A program made the position numbers and the translations under genes. This document shows, in pieces, positions 45,600-54,599 of a stretch of 64,000 nucleotides of DNA. The notes under the pieces were generated by a model. The model saw only the letters and a list, made by a program, of their open reading frames with translations. It was not told the origin of the DNA and did no database searches. Source of the DNA: Pseudomonas sp. AL03 (lineage in GTDB: Bacteria > Pseudomonadota > Gammaproteobacteria > Pseudomonadales > Pseudomonadaceae); assembly GCF_029960815.1 (NCBI RefSeq), contig NZ_JASBRE010000004.1, forward strand, positions 186,001 through 250,000, read 5' to 3'. Positions within the stretch are counted from its first letter, which is position 1, and the number at the start of each line of letters is the position of its first letter.

Positions 45600-47270
45600 T
45601 CAGCTGTCCAGCGCTTTGTACTTCTCGCGCAGGTGGTTCCGGATGTATACGGCTGACAGGTTGAGCGTAGCGATCACCAGCACCAGCAGCAGCGCCGTGG
45701 CGTACACCAGCGGCCGCGCGGCCTCGACGTTCGGGCTCTGGAAGCCGACGTCATAGATGTGGAAGCCCAAGTGCATGATCTTCTGATCCAGGTGAAGGTA
45801 CGGGTAGTTACCGTCCAGTGGCAGCGACGGTGCCAGTTTCACCACACCCACCAGCATCAGCGGCGCCACTTCACCGGCGGCGCGAGCCACGGCGAGGATC
45901 ATGCCGGTCATCATCGCCGGGCTGGCCATTGGCAGCACGATCTTCCACAAGGTTTCAGCCTTGGTGGCGCCGAGGGCCAACGAGCCTTCACGCACGGTGC
46001 GAGGAATCCGCGCCAGGCCTTCTTCGGTGGCCACGATCACCACCGGCACCGCCAGCAAAGCCAGGGTCAGGGACGCCCAGAGCAGACCCGGCGTACCGAA
46101 GGTCGGTGCCGGCAGCGCTTCCGGGAAGAACAACCGGTCGACCGAACCGCCGAGTACGTAGACGAAGAAGCCCAGACCGAACACGCCGTAGACGATAGCC
46201 GGAACGCCCGCCAGGTTGTTCACCGCGATGCGGATCAGACGAGTCATGGTGTTCTGTTTCGCATACTCACGCAGGTAGACCGCCGCCAGCACGCCGAACG
46301 GCGTCACGACCATCGCCATGATCAGGGTCATCATCACAGTGCCGAAAATCGCCGGGAAGATCCCGCCTTCGGTGTTCGCTTCACGCGGGTCGTCGCTGAG
46401 GAATTCCCACATCTTGCTGAAGTAGAAACCGATCTTGGTGAAGGTGCCCATCGCGTTCGGCTGATAAGCGTGAACCACCTTGCCGATGCCGATTTCAATC
46501 TCTTTGCCGTTTGCATCGCGGGCCGTCAGGCTGTCGCGATTGAACTGGGCGTGCAGGTCGTTCAGGCGGACTTCGATGTCTTGATAACGAGCGTTGAGTT
46601 CGGCGCGCTCGGATTCCATGTCCGCTTGTGCGGTGGCATCGAGTTGGCCAGCCAGTTCCAGTTTGCGGCCGTGCAGACGGACGCGTTCAAGACCCGCGTT
46701 GATCGCACCGATGTCGGTTTTTTCCAGGCTCTTGAGCTGTGCCGCGAGTTTGTTGACACGATCGACACGGGCCTGCAACTCAGGCCACGCGGCCTCGCCT
46801 TCAGCGATGACCTTGCCATCCTGCTTGACGTTGACCAGGTAGCCGTAGAAGTTGCCCCACTCGCGACGCTCAATGGCCATCAACTCAGGCGGGGTCTTCT
46901 GGTTAGTCAGCCACTCGCCGACGATCCAGGTGAAGTCGTTGCCGTTCAAGTCACGGTTGCCGACCTTGATCAGCTCGCGAGTCATGAACTCCGGGCCCTG
47001 ATCAGGCACCGGCAGGCCAGCGCTTTTCAGGCGCTCGCGCGGCACTTCTTCTTTCTGCACGATCTCGCCGATGACCAGGTGATTGGCCTGGCCCGGCACG
47101 TCGTAGCTGGCGTGAATCAAGTCCGCCGGCCAAAAATGACCCAGACCGCGCACGGCAATCACCGCCAGCAAGCCAATGGTCATGATGACCGCGATGGACA
47201 CCGCGCCGCCGCTGATCCAGACGCCGGGGGCGCCGCTCTTGAACCATCCGTTCAGGGAGTTCTGTTTCAC
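45600..47270 (-). CDS. pstA: Phosphate ABC transporter permease PstA
   Basis: 556 residues, about twice the length of E. coli PstA. An N-terminal helix (about 20-42) is followed by a long inserted region (about 60-290) before the usual permease domain of six helices (about 300-550, with EAA loop VREGSLALGATKAETLWK). Long PstA and PstC with such insertions are normal for Pseudomonas. The start is GTG at 47270. The insert should be periplasmic; its function is unknown. Confidence 0.94.
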   Translation of the reverse strand: MKQNSLNGWFKSGAPGVWISGGAVSIAVIMTIGLLAVIAVRGLGHFWPADLIHASYDVPGQANHLVIGEIVQKEEVPRERLKSAGLPVPDQGPEFMTRELIKVGNRDLNGNDFTWIVGEWLTNQKTPPELMAIERREWGNFYGYLVNVKQDGKVIAEGEAAWPELQARVDRVNKLAAQLKSLEKTDIGAINAGLERVRLHGRKLELAGQLDATAQADMESERAELNARYQDIEVRLNDLHAQFNRDSLTARDANGKEIEIGIGKVVHAYQPNAMGTFTKIGFYFSKMWEFLSDDPREANTEGGIFPAIFGTVMMTLIMAMVVTPFGVLAAVYLREYAKQNTMTRLIRIAVNNLAGVPAIVYGVFGLGFFVYVLGGSVDRLFFPEALPAPTFGTPGLLWASLTLALLAVPVVIVATEEGLARIPRTVREGSLALGATKAETLWKIVLPMASPAMMTGMILAVARAAGEVAPLMLVGVVKLAPSLPLDGNYPYLHLDQKIMHLGFHIYDVGFQSPNVEAARPLVYATALLLVLVIATLNLSAVYIRNHLREKYKALDS

Positions 47271-47285
47271 AGACTTCTACCTTTC

Positions 47286-49568
47286 TTAAAGCGACGAGTA
47301 TTTCTTGCGCAGACGCTGACGAATCAGCTCCGCGAGGGTGTTCATGACGAAGGTGAACAGCAGCAGCACCAGCGCCGAGAGGAACAGCACGCGGTAGTGG
47401 CTGCCGCCGACTTCCGATTCGGGCATTTCCACTGCAACGTTAGCGGCCAGCGTTCGCAGACCTTCGAACAGGTTCATTTCCATGACCGGGGTGTTACCGG
47501 TGGCCATCAGCACGATCATGGTTTCACCGACCGCACGGCCCATGCCGATCATCAGTGCCGAGAAGATGCCCGGGCTGGCGGTGAGGATCACCACCCGCGT
47601 CATGGTCTGCCACGGCGTGGCACCGAGGGCCAGAGAACCGAGGGTCAATCCTCGAGGCACGCTGAACACGGCGTCTTCGGCGATGGAGTAGATGTTCGGG
47701 ATCACCGCGAAGCCCATGGCCAGACCGACCACCAGTGCGTTGCGCTGGTCGTAGGTGATGCCCAGGTCGTGGGAGATCCACATGCGCATGTCGCCGCCGA
47801 AGAACCAGGTTTCCATGTACGGGCTCATGTACAGCGAGAGCCAGCCCACGAACAGAATCACCGGAATCAGAATCGCGCTTTCCCAGCCGTCCGGCACTTT
47901 CAGGCGGATGGACTCAGGCAGGCGGCTGAAGACGAAACCGGCCACCAGAATGCCGATCGGCAGGAGCATCAGCAGGCTGAAGATCCCCGGCAAATGCCCT
48001 TCCACATACGGCGCGAGAAACAGGCCGGCGAAGAAACCGAGGATCACCGTCGGCATCGCTTCCATCAATTCGATCACCGGTTTGACCTTGCGGCGCATGC
48101 CCGGGGCCATGAAGTATGCGGTGTAAATTGCAGCAGCGACGGCCAGCGGTGCGGCCAGCAGCATGGCGTAGAACGCGGCCTTCAGGGTGCCGAAGGTCAG
48201 TGGCGACAGGCTCAACTTCGGTTCGAAGTCGGTGTTGGCGGCGGTCGATTGCCAGACGTACTTAGGCTCGTCGTAGTTCTCGTACCAGACCTTGCTCCAC
48301 AACGCGCTCCAGGAAACTTCCGGGTGCGGGTTGTCGAGAAGCAGCGGTTGCAGCTTGCCGCCCTGCTCCACAATGATGCGGTTGGCCCGTGGCGACATAC
48401 CGAAAAGGCCTTGGCCATCGACCACCTGATCCACCAGCAAGGTGCGGTGAGCGGTGCTGTGGAACACGCCGAGCTTGCCTTCAGCGTCAAGGGCGATGAA
48501 GCCTTTGCGACGTTCTTCGGCGGTGATTTCAACGATCGGTGCGGTGCCCATCTGGAAGGTACGGATCTGCTTCAGGCGCTGTTCACCATCCGGGTCGCGG
48601 GCCATGAACCACTGGGCCAGACCACCCTTGGAATCGCCGAGGATAAGCGAGATACCGCCTACCAATTGAGTACTGGCGGTAATTTGCGTTTCGCCGTCTT
48701 CAAGCAGTTTGTAGCGACCGTTGAGGCTCTTGTCGCGCAGGCTGAACACATCGGCCTGGGCACGACCGTTAATCACGTATAGCCATTGCTGGCGCGGGTC
48801 GACGAAGATATTTTTCACCGGCTCGGTCATCTGCGGCAGATCGATGCGCTTCTGCTCGTTGGTGACTTCGCCGGTCATCATGTTTTCTTCGCTGGTCAGC
48901 GACAGCACATTGAGTTGCGCACCGGTCGAGCCGACGAGCATCAGCGTGGTGTCGGTGGCGTTGAGGCTGACATGCTCCAGCGCACCGCCCGCCTCGTTCA
49001 GCGCTATCGGGGTTTCGCCGTACGGGTACTCGATGGCTGGCGTGATCGTCTTCTTGCCATCCGGGTAGCTGACTTTATAGGTGTGACGGAACACCAAAGC
49101 CTGACCGTTGGAGAAACCCACCGCGACCAATGGATGGCCGGGCTGGTCTTCGCCGATGGACGTGACGCTGGCACCCGCCGGAACCGGCAGATCGACGCGC
49201 TTGAGTTCGGCGCCACTGTCGATGTCGAAGAACAGCGCCTGCCCCTTGTCGGAAACGCGCATGGCGACCTGGTTCTGTTCTTCCAGTGAGATCATCAACG
49301 GCTTGCCGGCGTCTTGCATCCAGGCCGGCGTGATGGCGTCCTTGGTCGTCAGGTCGGCACCCTGGAACAGAGGGAAGACGATGTAGGCGAGGAAGAAGAA
49401 GATCAGCGTGATCGCGCCGAGAACGGCAAGGCCGCCCACGAGGACGTACCAGCGGGTCAGGCGATCTTTGAGCGCGCGGATGCGGCGCTTGCGTTGCAGC
49501 TCAGGCGTATTGAAATCAATTCGCTTGGGAGGATTAGTAGTCATGGTGGAATTGGCCAGATCATTCAT
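47286..49568 (-). CDS. pstC: Phosphate ABC transporter permease PstC
   Basis: About 760 residues. A helix at about 40-65 is followed by a large beta-rich region (about 80-410, resembling a repeat domain) and then the permease domain (about 440-755). The EAA-type loop GLTLGSLALGATPWQT is visible. Starts at GTG 49574, ATG 49568 and ATG 49544 are in frame; ATG 49568 has AGGG 10 bases upstream and is preferred. A Pho box sits only about 22 bp upstream, so pstC has its own promoter as well as read-through from pstS. Confidence 0.93.
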   Translation of the reverse strand: MNDLANSTMTTNPPKRIDFNTPELQRKRRIRALKDRLTRWYVLVGGLAVLGAITLIFFFLAYIVFPLFQGADLTTKDAITPAWMQDAGKPLMISLEEQNQVAMRVSDKGQALFFDIDSGAELKRVDLPVPAGASVTSIGEDQPGHPLVAVGFSNGQALVFRHTYKVSYPDGKKTITPAIEYPYGETPIALNEAGGALEHVSLNATDTTLMLVGSTGAQLNVLSLTSEENMMTGEVTNEQKRIDLPQMTEPVKNIFVDPRQQWLYVINGRAQADVFSLRDKSLNGRYKLLEDGETQITASTQLVGGISLILGDSKGGLAQWFMARDPDGEQRLKQIRTFQMGTAPIVEITAEERRKGFIALDAEGKLGVFHSTAHRTLLVDQVVDGQGLFGMSPRANRIIVEQGGKLQPLLLDNPHPEVSWSALWSKVWYENYDEPKYVWQSTAANTDFEPKLSLSPLTFGTLKAAFYAMLLAAPLAVAAAIYTAYFMAPGMRRKVKPVIELMEAMPTVILGFFAGLFLAPYVEGHLPGIFSLLMLLPIGILVAGFVFSRLPESIRLKVPDGWESAILIPVILFVGWLSLYMSPYMETWFFGGDMRMWISHDLGITYDQRNALVVGLAMGFAVIPNIYSIAEDAVFSVPRGLTLGSLALGATPWQTMTRVVILTASPGIFSALMIGMGRAVGETMIVLMATGNTPVMEMNLFEGLRTLAANVAVEMPESEVGGSHYRVLFLSALVLLLFTFVMNTLAELIRQRLRKKYSSL

Positions 49569-49590
49569 GCGCACACCCTAGCGGTCCTGT

Positions 49591-49608
49591 ATGACAGAAA
49601 GATGACAA
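49591..49608 (-). promoter_or_regulatory. Pho box directly upstream of pstC
   Basis: On the minus strand: TTGTCAT-CTTT-CTGTCAT, one mismatch from the PhoB consensus. A TAGGGT -10 candidate lies 10 bases further on. This implies PhoB-driven transcription of pstCAB-phoU independent of pstS, starting within a few bases of the pstC start codon. Confidence 0.85.
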
Positions 49609-49668
49609 TGCAGTGACGCAACAAATCCGCCGCCAGTGGGAACTGGCAGTGGATCAAAAATTTGGGGG

Positions 49669-49695
49669 TGTAGGAGCGGGCGTACCCGCTCCCAC
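49669..49695. repeat. Palindromic repeat after pstS
   Basis: TGTAGGAGCGGG-CGTA-CCCGCTCCCAC: perfect 8-base core arms (GGAGCGGG/CCCGCTCC) around CGTA, plus imperfect outer bases. It lies 33 bp beyond the pstS stop and may end or protect the abundant pstS transcript. Confidence 0.75.
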
Positions 49696-49727
49696 TGGAG
49701 CCCGGAAATCATCCCGGACTCAAGGTT

Positions 49728-50726
49728 TTACTTCTTTACGACGTTGCCGCCTTCTTGCAGACCCAGGTCAGCCAGTGCTTTTGCAGCAACCTTGGCCGGC
49801 AGTGGGATGTAGCCGTCTTTCACTACAACTTCCTGACCCTGTTTGGACAGAATCAGCTTCACGAACTCGGCTTCCAGCGGGGCCAGAGGCTTGTTCGGGG
49901 CTTTGTTGACGTAAACGTAGAGGAAACGCGACAGCGGGTACTTACCGTTCAGGGCGTTTTCTTCGGTGTCTTCGACGAACTCGGTGCTGCCTTTCTTGGC
50001 CAGAGCTACCGTCTTCACGCTAGCGGTTTTGTAGCCGATGCCCGAGTAACCAACGCCGTTCAGCGAGGAGCTGATCGACTGCACGACCGAAGCCGAACCT
50101 GGTTGTTCGTTGACGTTTGGCTTGTAGTCGCCTTTGCACAAGGCTTCTTCTTTGAAGTAGCCATAGGTGCCCGATACCGAGTTACGACCGAACAGTTGAA
50201 CCGGCTTGTTCGCCAGGTCGCCGGTCACACCCAGGTCGCCCCAGGTTTTCACGTCGGTTTTAGCGCCGCACAGACGAGTGGACGAGAAGATCGCGTCGAC
50301 TTGTTCCATGGTCATGTGCTGGATCGGGTTGTCTTTGTGCACAAACACTGCCAGGGCATCCACGGCAACCGGGATAGCGGTTGGCTTGTAACCATATTTG
50401 GTTTCGAAGGCCTGCAGCTCGTTGTCCTTCATCTTGCGGCTCATCGGGCCCAGGTTAGCGGTGCCTTCAGTCAGCGCAGGTGGCGCGGTCGACGAACCGG
50501 CGGCCTGGATCTGGATATTTACGTTCGGGTATTCTTTTTTGTAGTTCTCAGCCCACAGGGTCATGAGGTTGGCCAGGGTATCGGAGCCGACGCTGGACAG
50601 GTTGCCCGACACACCAGTGGTCTTGGTGTAGCTCGGGATAGCAGGGTCAACAGCGGCAACCGCGTTGGCAGTCGCAACGCCAGCAGCGACAAAAGTCATT
50701 GCCGCCATCAAACGCTTCAGTTTCAT
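49728..50726 (-). CDS. pstS: Periplasmic phosphate-binding protein PstS
   Basis: 332 residues with a signal peptide (cleavage near residue 25, after AVAA). Phosphate-binding loops are visible in [33 protein letters not shown] and [12 protein letters not shown]. It captures Pi for PstC and PstA. A Pho box and an extended leader lie upstream. A hairpin after its stop and a separate Pho box before pstC suggest that pstS is made in excess of the membrane parts. Confidence 0.96.
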   Translation of the reverse strand: MKLKRLMAAMTFVAAGVATANAVAAVDPAIPSYTKTTGVSGNLSSVGSDTLANLMTLWAENYKKEYPNVNIQIQAAGSSTAPPALTEGTANLGPMSRKMKDNELQAFETKYGYKPTAIPVAVDALAVFVHKDNPIQHMTMEQVDAIFSSTRLCGAKTDVKTWGDLGVTGDLANKPVQLFGRNSVSGTYGYFKEEALCKGDYKPNVNEQPGSASVVQSISSSLNGVGYSGIGYKTASVKTVALAKKGSTEFVEDTEENALNGKYPLSRFLYVYVNKAPNKPLAPLEAEFVKLILSKQGQEVVVKDGYIPLPAKVAAKALADLGLQEGGNVVKK

Positions 50727-50803
50727 GCCTTACTCCTAGCAGATAGGTGTGTTAAGTCGGGGCCAAGTATCAGCAGGCCGTGTGAACACTCTATGGCTGA
50801 AAT

Positions 50804-50821
50804 ATGACAATTAGATGAAAG
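50804..50821 (-). promoter_or_regulatory. Pho box upstream of pstS
   Basis: On the minus strand: CTTTCAT-CTAA-TTGTCAT, matching the two 7-base half-sites of the PhoB consensus with two mismatches. It lies 77 bases before the pstS start. Placement on the promoter side of pstS supports PhoB activation. Confidence 0.8.
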
Positions 50822-50862
50822 GCCAGCATTCGAAGTACAGAAGCGCCGAGATACAGAAGCAG

Positions 50863-50900
50863 GGTTGACAAATCAAAACAAAAATATAGCCTTGTCAACC
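50863..50900 (+). promoter_or_regulatory. Perfect dyad GGTTGACAA-N20-TTGTCAACC, likely operator of the XRE gene
   Basis: Arms at 50863-50871 and 50892-50900 match exactly with 9 bases each and an AT-rich 20-base spacer. The left arm contains a TTGACA -35-like hexamer; TATAGC at 50885 is the nearest -10-like sequence but at short spacing. The dyad lies 13 bp before the start of the XRE/ImmA gene, a typical place for self-repression by such antitoxin-like regulators. Confidence 0.7.
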
Positions 50901-50913
50901 ACGAGGGGAACCC

Positions 50914-51972
50914 ATGATCAACGACCGAATCCGCCGCGCTCGCCTTCTGCGAGGCATGTCTCTGGAAGCCTTGGCGCTCCAGCTTGGCGACATCACCAAG
51001 CAAGGCCTGAGCAAATACGAGAAAGGGTTAAGTACCCCGAACTCGGCGCGCCTGCTCCAAATGGCCAAGGTGCTGCAGGTCAATCCTGAATACTTCTTCC
51101 GTGCGGATGCCATGCCGCTTGCGCCGCTGGAGTTTCGTAAACTTGCCAAGATGCCCAAGTATCGCCAGGTTCAAGTCGAAGAACAGATTCGTGAACACCT
51201 TGAGCGTTACATTGCTCTGGAAGAATGCTTTGACCCGGTAGACATCCAGACTCCGGCCACCCCTGCGCAAATGCTGCCGGTCTCCTCTATCGAGGAAGCT
51301 GAACACGCTGCCGAGGCACTACGCGAATATTGGGGAATTGGTAGCGATCCAATTTCCAACCTGACCGAGCAACTGGAAGAGCACAGCATCAAGGTCGCGA
51401 TGCTCATGGGGCCGGCTGACTTCGAAGGGGCCTGCGCAGCTACCGGTGACGGTCGCCACGTCTTGATCGCCCTGAACGCAGAGCGCCCAGGCGAACGCAT
51501 ACGCTTTACCGCGGCCCATGAACTCGGCCATTGGGTCATGCAATTACCCGACGACATGCCCGAGCGTGATAAGGAAAACTGCTGCCATCGCTTCGCCGGT
51601 GCGTTCCTCTACCCGGCTAAAGGTGTCACCAGTGACTTCGGTAGCCACCCTCGCTCACGCGTCCATCCCCGCGAGTTGCTCATCGCCAAGCGCCAATACG
51701 GGATTTCGATGCATGCAGCATTGAGGCGCCTCAAGGATCTGAATCTCCTTAGCGATAGTGGATATAAATCCCTGACCATCCAATTCAGCGCGAACGGCTG
51801 GCGCAAGGCCGAACCTGAACCCTTGCCATGCAAACCACCGCAACGTTTTGAATCGCTGGTGTTCTGGGGGCTAGCGGAAGGGTTGATCACCAAATCCCGT
51901 GCAGCCGAACTTCTACGCAAACCAGTGAGCGCTCTTGACCCCAATTTTCTGGGCTCACTGGAGAGTGCATGA
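50914..51972 (+). CDS. XRE regulator fused to an ImmA/IrrE-type metallopeptidase
   Basis: 352 residues. An N-terminal Cro/C1-type helix-turn-helix (about 1-65, INDRIRRARLLRGMSLEALA) is joined to a COG2856-type peptidase domain with the zinc motif HELGH in FTAAHELGHWVM (about residue 203). Such fusions act as antitoxin-type regulators that may be cut or may cut a partner to relieve repression. It overlaps the following PIN-domain gene by 4 bp (ATGA), the usual layout of a two-gene module. A perfect dyad precedes the start. Confidence 0.9.
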   Translation: MINDRIRRARLLRGMSLEALALQLGDITKQGLSKYEKGLSTPNSARLLQMAKVLQVNPEYFFRADAMPLAPLEFRKLAKMPKYRQVQVEEQIREHLERYIALEECFDPVDIQTPATPAQMLPVSSIEEAEHAAEALREYWGIGSDPISNLTEQLEEHSIKVAMLMGPADFEGACAATGDGRHVLIALNAERPGERIRFTAAHELGHWVMQLPDDMPERDKENCCHRFAGAFLYPAKGVTSDFGSHPRSRVHPRELLIAKRQYGISMHAALRRLKDLNLLSDSGYKSLTIQFSANGWRKAEPEPLPCKPPQRFESLVFWGLAEGLITKSRAAELLRKPVSALDPNFLGSLESA

Positions 51973-52459
51973 GTCTGATCTACATCAGCGATACGAATAT
52001 CTGGATCGATTTCAGAAATGCAGGACTGCTGGAGCAGATGTTCAATCTGCCATTCACTCTTTGCTGCACAGATTTTGTGCTGCATGAGCTCGAAGATTTC
52101 CCCCATGACGAATTACTCGGTCGGGGATTGATTGTGAATCCTTCGACGAACCGGGGGTTACCAGGCTGTTCAATCTCAAAATAGAGCACAACAACAGCTC
52201 ATTAGCCGATGTGTCGTGCTACCTGCTCGCCCAAGAGACAGGCCGGCCGTTGCTCACCGGGGATGGCAAGTTAAGGCGTCAAGCGCAGAGGGATGGGTTA
52301 CAAGTGCATGGCGCACTCTGGTTACTCGATTTGATGGTGGAGCATCAGGTTATTCAACCGAAGCACGCTGCGGATGCTCTGGACCATATGCTTGAGCATG
52401 AAGCACGTTTACCGGCGGGCGAGTGTGGAGTAAGGCTTTCGCACTGGCGAAAGCCTTAA
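51969..52459 (+). pseudogene. PIN-domain toxin-like gene broken by a one-base frameshift
   Basis: The first 57 codons (ISDTNIWIDFRNAGLLEQ..., catalytic-type Asp in SDTNIW, Glu in VLHELEDF) are a PIN ribonuclease N-terminus in frame with the start at 51969. After AATCC at 52137-52141 the frame is lost and stops at 52184. The rest (LFNLKIEHNNSSLADVSC, then PLLTGDGKLRRQ) continues in another frame to 52459 and holds the remaining acidic residues. Restoring one base near 52140 (for example CCC) joins the two parts as NPFDEPG. It is the partner of the XRE/ImmA gene and is now probably dead, unless the frameshift is a sequencing error. Confidence 0.85.
52432..52457. terminator. Perfect hairpin at the end of the PIN gene
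   Basis: AAGGCTTTCGC-ACTG-GCGAAAGCCTT has 11-base arms with no mismatch and overlaps the last codons of the PIN pseudogene. No T run follows on either strand. It sits between the PIN gene and the convergent MFS gene, so a role in transcript ending is plausible but unproven. Confidence 0.55.
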
Positions 52460-52476
52460 CTACTGGCGGTTTAGCG

Positions 52477-53775
52477 TTATCGGCCCTTCTTCCAGAGATA
52501 CCCACCCACCAGAATCCCGACACCGCAAATGATCGCCACGTAATAGGCCGGCCCCATTGGGCTTTCCTTGAGCAGCAAAGTGACGACCATCGGGGTCAGG
52601 CCGCCGAAGATGGCGTAAGCCAGGTTGTAGGAGAACGACAGACCGCTGAAGCGCACCACTGCCGGGAAGGCTTTGACCATCACGTAAGGCACTGCACCGA
52701 TGGTGCCGACCAGGAAGCCGGTCAAGGCGTACATCGGGAACAGCCAGTCAGGGTGGTTGAACAGGCTGTGATAGAAGGTCCACGAGCTGATCAGCAGCAG
52801 CGCACTGCCGAATACAATGATGCGACCAGCACCAAAGCGGTCAGCCAGTGCACCGGAGGCGACGCAGCCCACGCTCAGAAACACGATCGCCAGGCTGTTT
52901 GCCTGCAACGCGGTGGTTGGCGAGAAGTGGTAGACGGTCTGCAGCACGGTCGGGGTCATCAGAATGACCACGATGATGCCGGCGGACAGCAGCCAGGTCA
53001 GCAGCATGGAAATCAGGATCGCCCCACGATGGTCACGCAACACGGCGCGCAGCGGCACTTCTTCAGCCAGGGCCTTGCGCAGTTGCAGCTCGGCAAACAC
53101 CGGCGTCTCGTGCAACCAGCGGCGCAGGTAAACCGAGAACAGGCCGAACACGCCGCCCAGCAGGAACGGAATCCGCCAGGCGTAATCCGACACTTCCACC
53201 GGGGTGTAAATGCTGTTGATCGCGGTGGCGACCAGCGACCCCAGCAGGATGCCAGCCGTCAGACCGCTGGTCAGGGTGCCGCAGGCGTAGCCGATATGAC
53301 GCTGCGGTACGTGTTCGGAAACGAATACCCACGCGCCCGGCACTTCACCGCCAATCGCCGCGCCCTGAATCACCCGCATCACCAGCAACAGGATCGGCGC
53401 CCACATGCCGATCTGCGCATAAGTCGGCAGCAACCCCATGATCAGGGTCGGCACCGCCATCATGAAAATGCTCAGGGTGAACATCTTCTTGCGTCCCAGC
53501 AGGTCGCCGAAGTGTGCCATGACGATGCCGCCCAGTGGCCGCGCCAGGTAGCCGGCGGCAAAGATCCCGAAAGTCTGCATCAACCGCAGCCACTCAGGCA
53601 TGTCGGCCGGGAAGAACAGCTTGCCCACCACCGTGGCGAAGAACACGAAAATGATGAAGTCGTAAAACTCCAGCGCGCCGCCCAGGGCGGACAGCGATAA
53701 AGTCTTGTAGTCGTTGCGGGTCAGCGGACGTGCGGACTGAGTGGGCTGCGCAATGCTCGAGGGCGCGGTGGTCAT
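52477..53775 (-). CDS. MFS transporter of the metabolite:proton symporter (MHS) type
   Basis: 432 residues from the ATG at 53775, with about 12 membrane helices. The sequences LSALGGALEFYDFIIFVFF near the start, AHFGDLLGRKKMF (loop 2-3) and RVIQGAAIGGEVPGAWVF belong to the MHS family of the major facilitator superfamily, which imports organic acids, osmolytes or shikimate-type substrates with protons. An upstream in-frame start at 53853 adds 26 non-hydrophobic residues and was rejected. The substrate cannot be read from the sequence. Confidence 0.88.
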   Translation of the reverse strand: MTTAPSSIAQPTQSARPLTRNDYKTLSLSALGGALEFYDFIIFVFFATVVGKLFFPADMPEWLRLMQTFGIFAAGYLARPLGGIVMAHFGDLLGRKKMFTLSIFMMAVPTLIMGLLPTYAQIGMWAPILLLVMRVIQGAAIGGEVPGAWVFVSEHVPQRHIGYACGTLTSGLTAGILLGSLVATAINSIYTPVEVSDYAWRIPFLLGGVFGLFSVYLRRWLHETPVFAELQLRKALAEEVPLRAVLRDHRGAILISMLLTWLLSAGIIVVILMTPTVLQTVYHFSPTTALQANSLAIVFLSVGCVASGALADRFGAGRIIVFGSALLLISSWTFYHSLFNHPDWLFPMYALTGFLVGTIGAVPYVMVKAFPAVVRFSGLSFSYNLAYAIFGGLTPMVVTLLLKESPMGPAYYVAIICGVGILVGGYLWKKGR

Positions 53776-54137
53776 GGCAAGGCTTCTCTTATAGTCGGAT
53801 CTGCAACCCCAACAACGCTGGCGGAGGCTTGGGCAGGTCCGGCACGATAGCAAATTGTTCGAAAAAGCACATAGAGGCGCGTAATTGACGGTCTAAATGA
53901 GAACCGGACGGTCGTCTCGGAGTCTACCGATCGATATACTCGCAATCCTGCACCTGCTTGTAAGGGGTTGCTGTGCGAAAACGTCGTTGGCACCTGTCAG
54001 CCGATTTCGCAGAGTTTCCCTTTAGGCGCCTTACGAAAAACGTGACGAACGTAGTATGTTCGGGGCTGAATCGTTTTTCCAAGACGGCTATTCACCCGCA
54101 ACACTATGAAGAGTCACGGGTCAGAGGCCCCCCCGGC
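53776..54137. other. Divergent region between the MFS and thioesterase genes
   Basis: 362 bp. A frame starting at GTG 53973 (AAGGGG 7 bases upstream) would add 55 Arg-rich residues to the thioesterase, but they resemble no hotdog protein, so I treat it as leader. A weak -10-like TATGTT lies at 54055-54060. No clear regulatory element or RNA gene was found. Confidence 0.35.
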
Positions 54138-54542
54138 ATGATAGAGCTCGAACAAGAAGATCCAATCCCGCAAGGCGACCTTGCCCTGCAAATTACCGCG
54201 CTCCCCCGCGAAACCAACGGCTTTGGCGATATTTTCGGCGGTTGGCTGGTGTCGCAGATGGATTTGGCCGGCACCGCAATGGCCAGCAAAGTCGCGGGTG
54301 GTCGCGTGGCCACCGTTGCGATTGACCGCATGGCGTTTCTGGTTCCGGTAGCGGTGGGCGCCCAGCTCTCCTTCTATACCCAGGCGCTGGAAATCGGCCG
54401 CAGCTCGATTCAGATGATGGTCGAAGTCTGGAGTGACGATCCGCTGTCCAGCGAGTGGCGTAAAGTGACCGAAGCCGTGTTTGTGTTCGTCGCCATCGAT
54501 GGCAGCGGCCGCACCCGTTCGGTTCCGTCACGAGCTCGTTAA
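54138..54542 (+). CDS. Acyl-CoA thioesterase (hotdog fold, YciA-like)
   Basis: 134 residues from the ATG at 54138. The hotdog motif DIFGGWLVSQMDLAG (about 30-44) with the catalytic-type Asp, and the sequence VATVAIDRMAFLVPV, fit the YciA/BFIT family. It hydrolyses acyl-CoA thioesters in the cytoplasm. GAGG is 10 bases upstream of this ATG. The following mutarotase gene begins 57 bp later and may be co-transcribed. Confidence 0.88.
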   Translation: MIELEQEDPIPQGDLALQITALPRETNGFGDIFGGWLVSQMDLAGTAMASKVAGGRVATVAIDRMAFLVPVAVGAQLSFYTQALEIGRSSIQMMVEVWSDDPLSSEWRKVTEAVFVFVAIDGSGRTRSVPSRAR

Positions 54543-54599
54543 ACACTGCGACCTTTCAGCGGTCCATTGCAGTCATTGTTCCTGATCGAGAGTTGCCCC

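Noticed and set aside
45759..48782. Plus-strand frame of 1007 codons opposite pstA and pstC
   Set aside because: It is antisense to two certain transporter genes and has a His/Gln/Arg-rich artefact sequence.
53973..54137. Arg-rich 55-residue N-terminal extension of the thioesterase
   Set aside because: It has a ribosome-site-like AAGGGG before GTG, but its sequence fits no hotdog protein, and the ATG at 54138 gives the normal family length.
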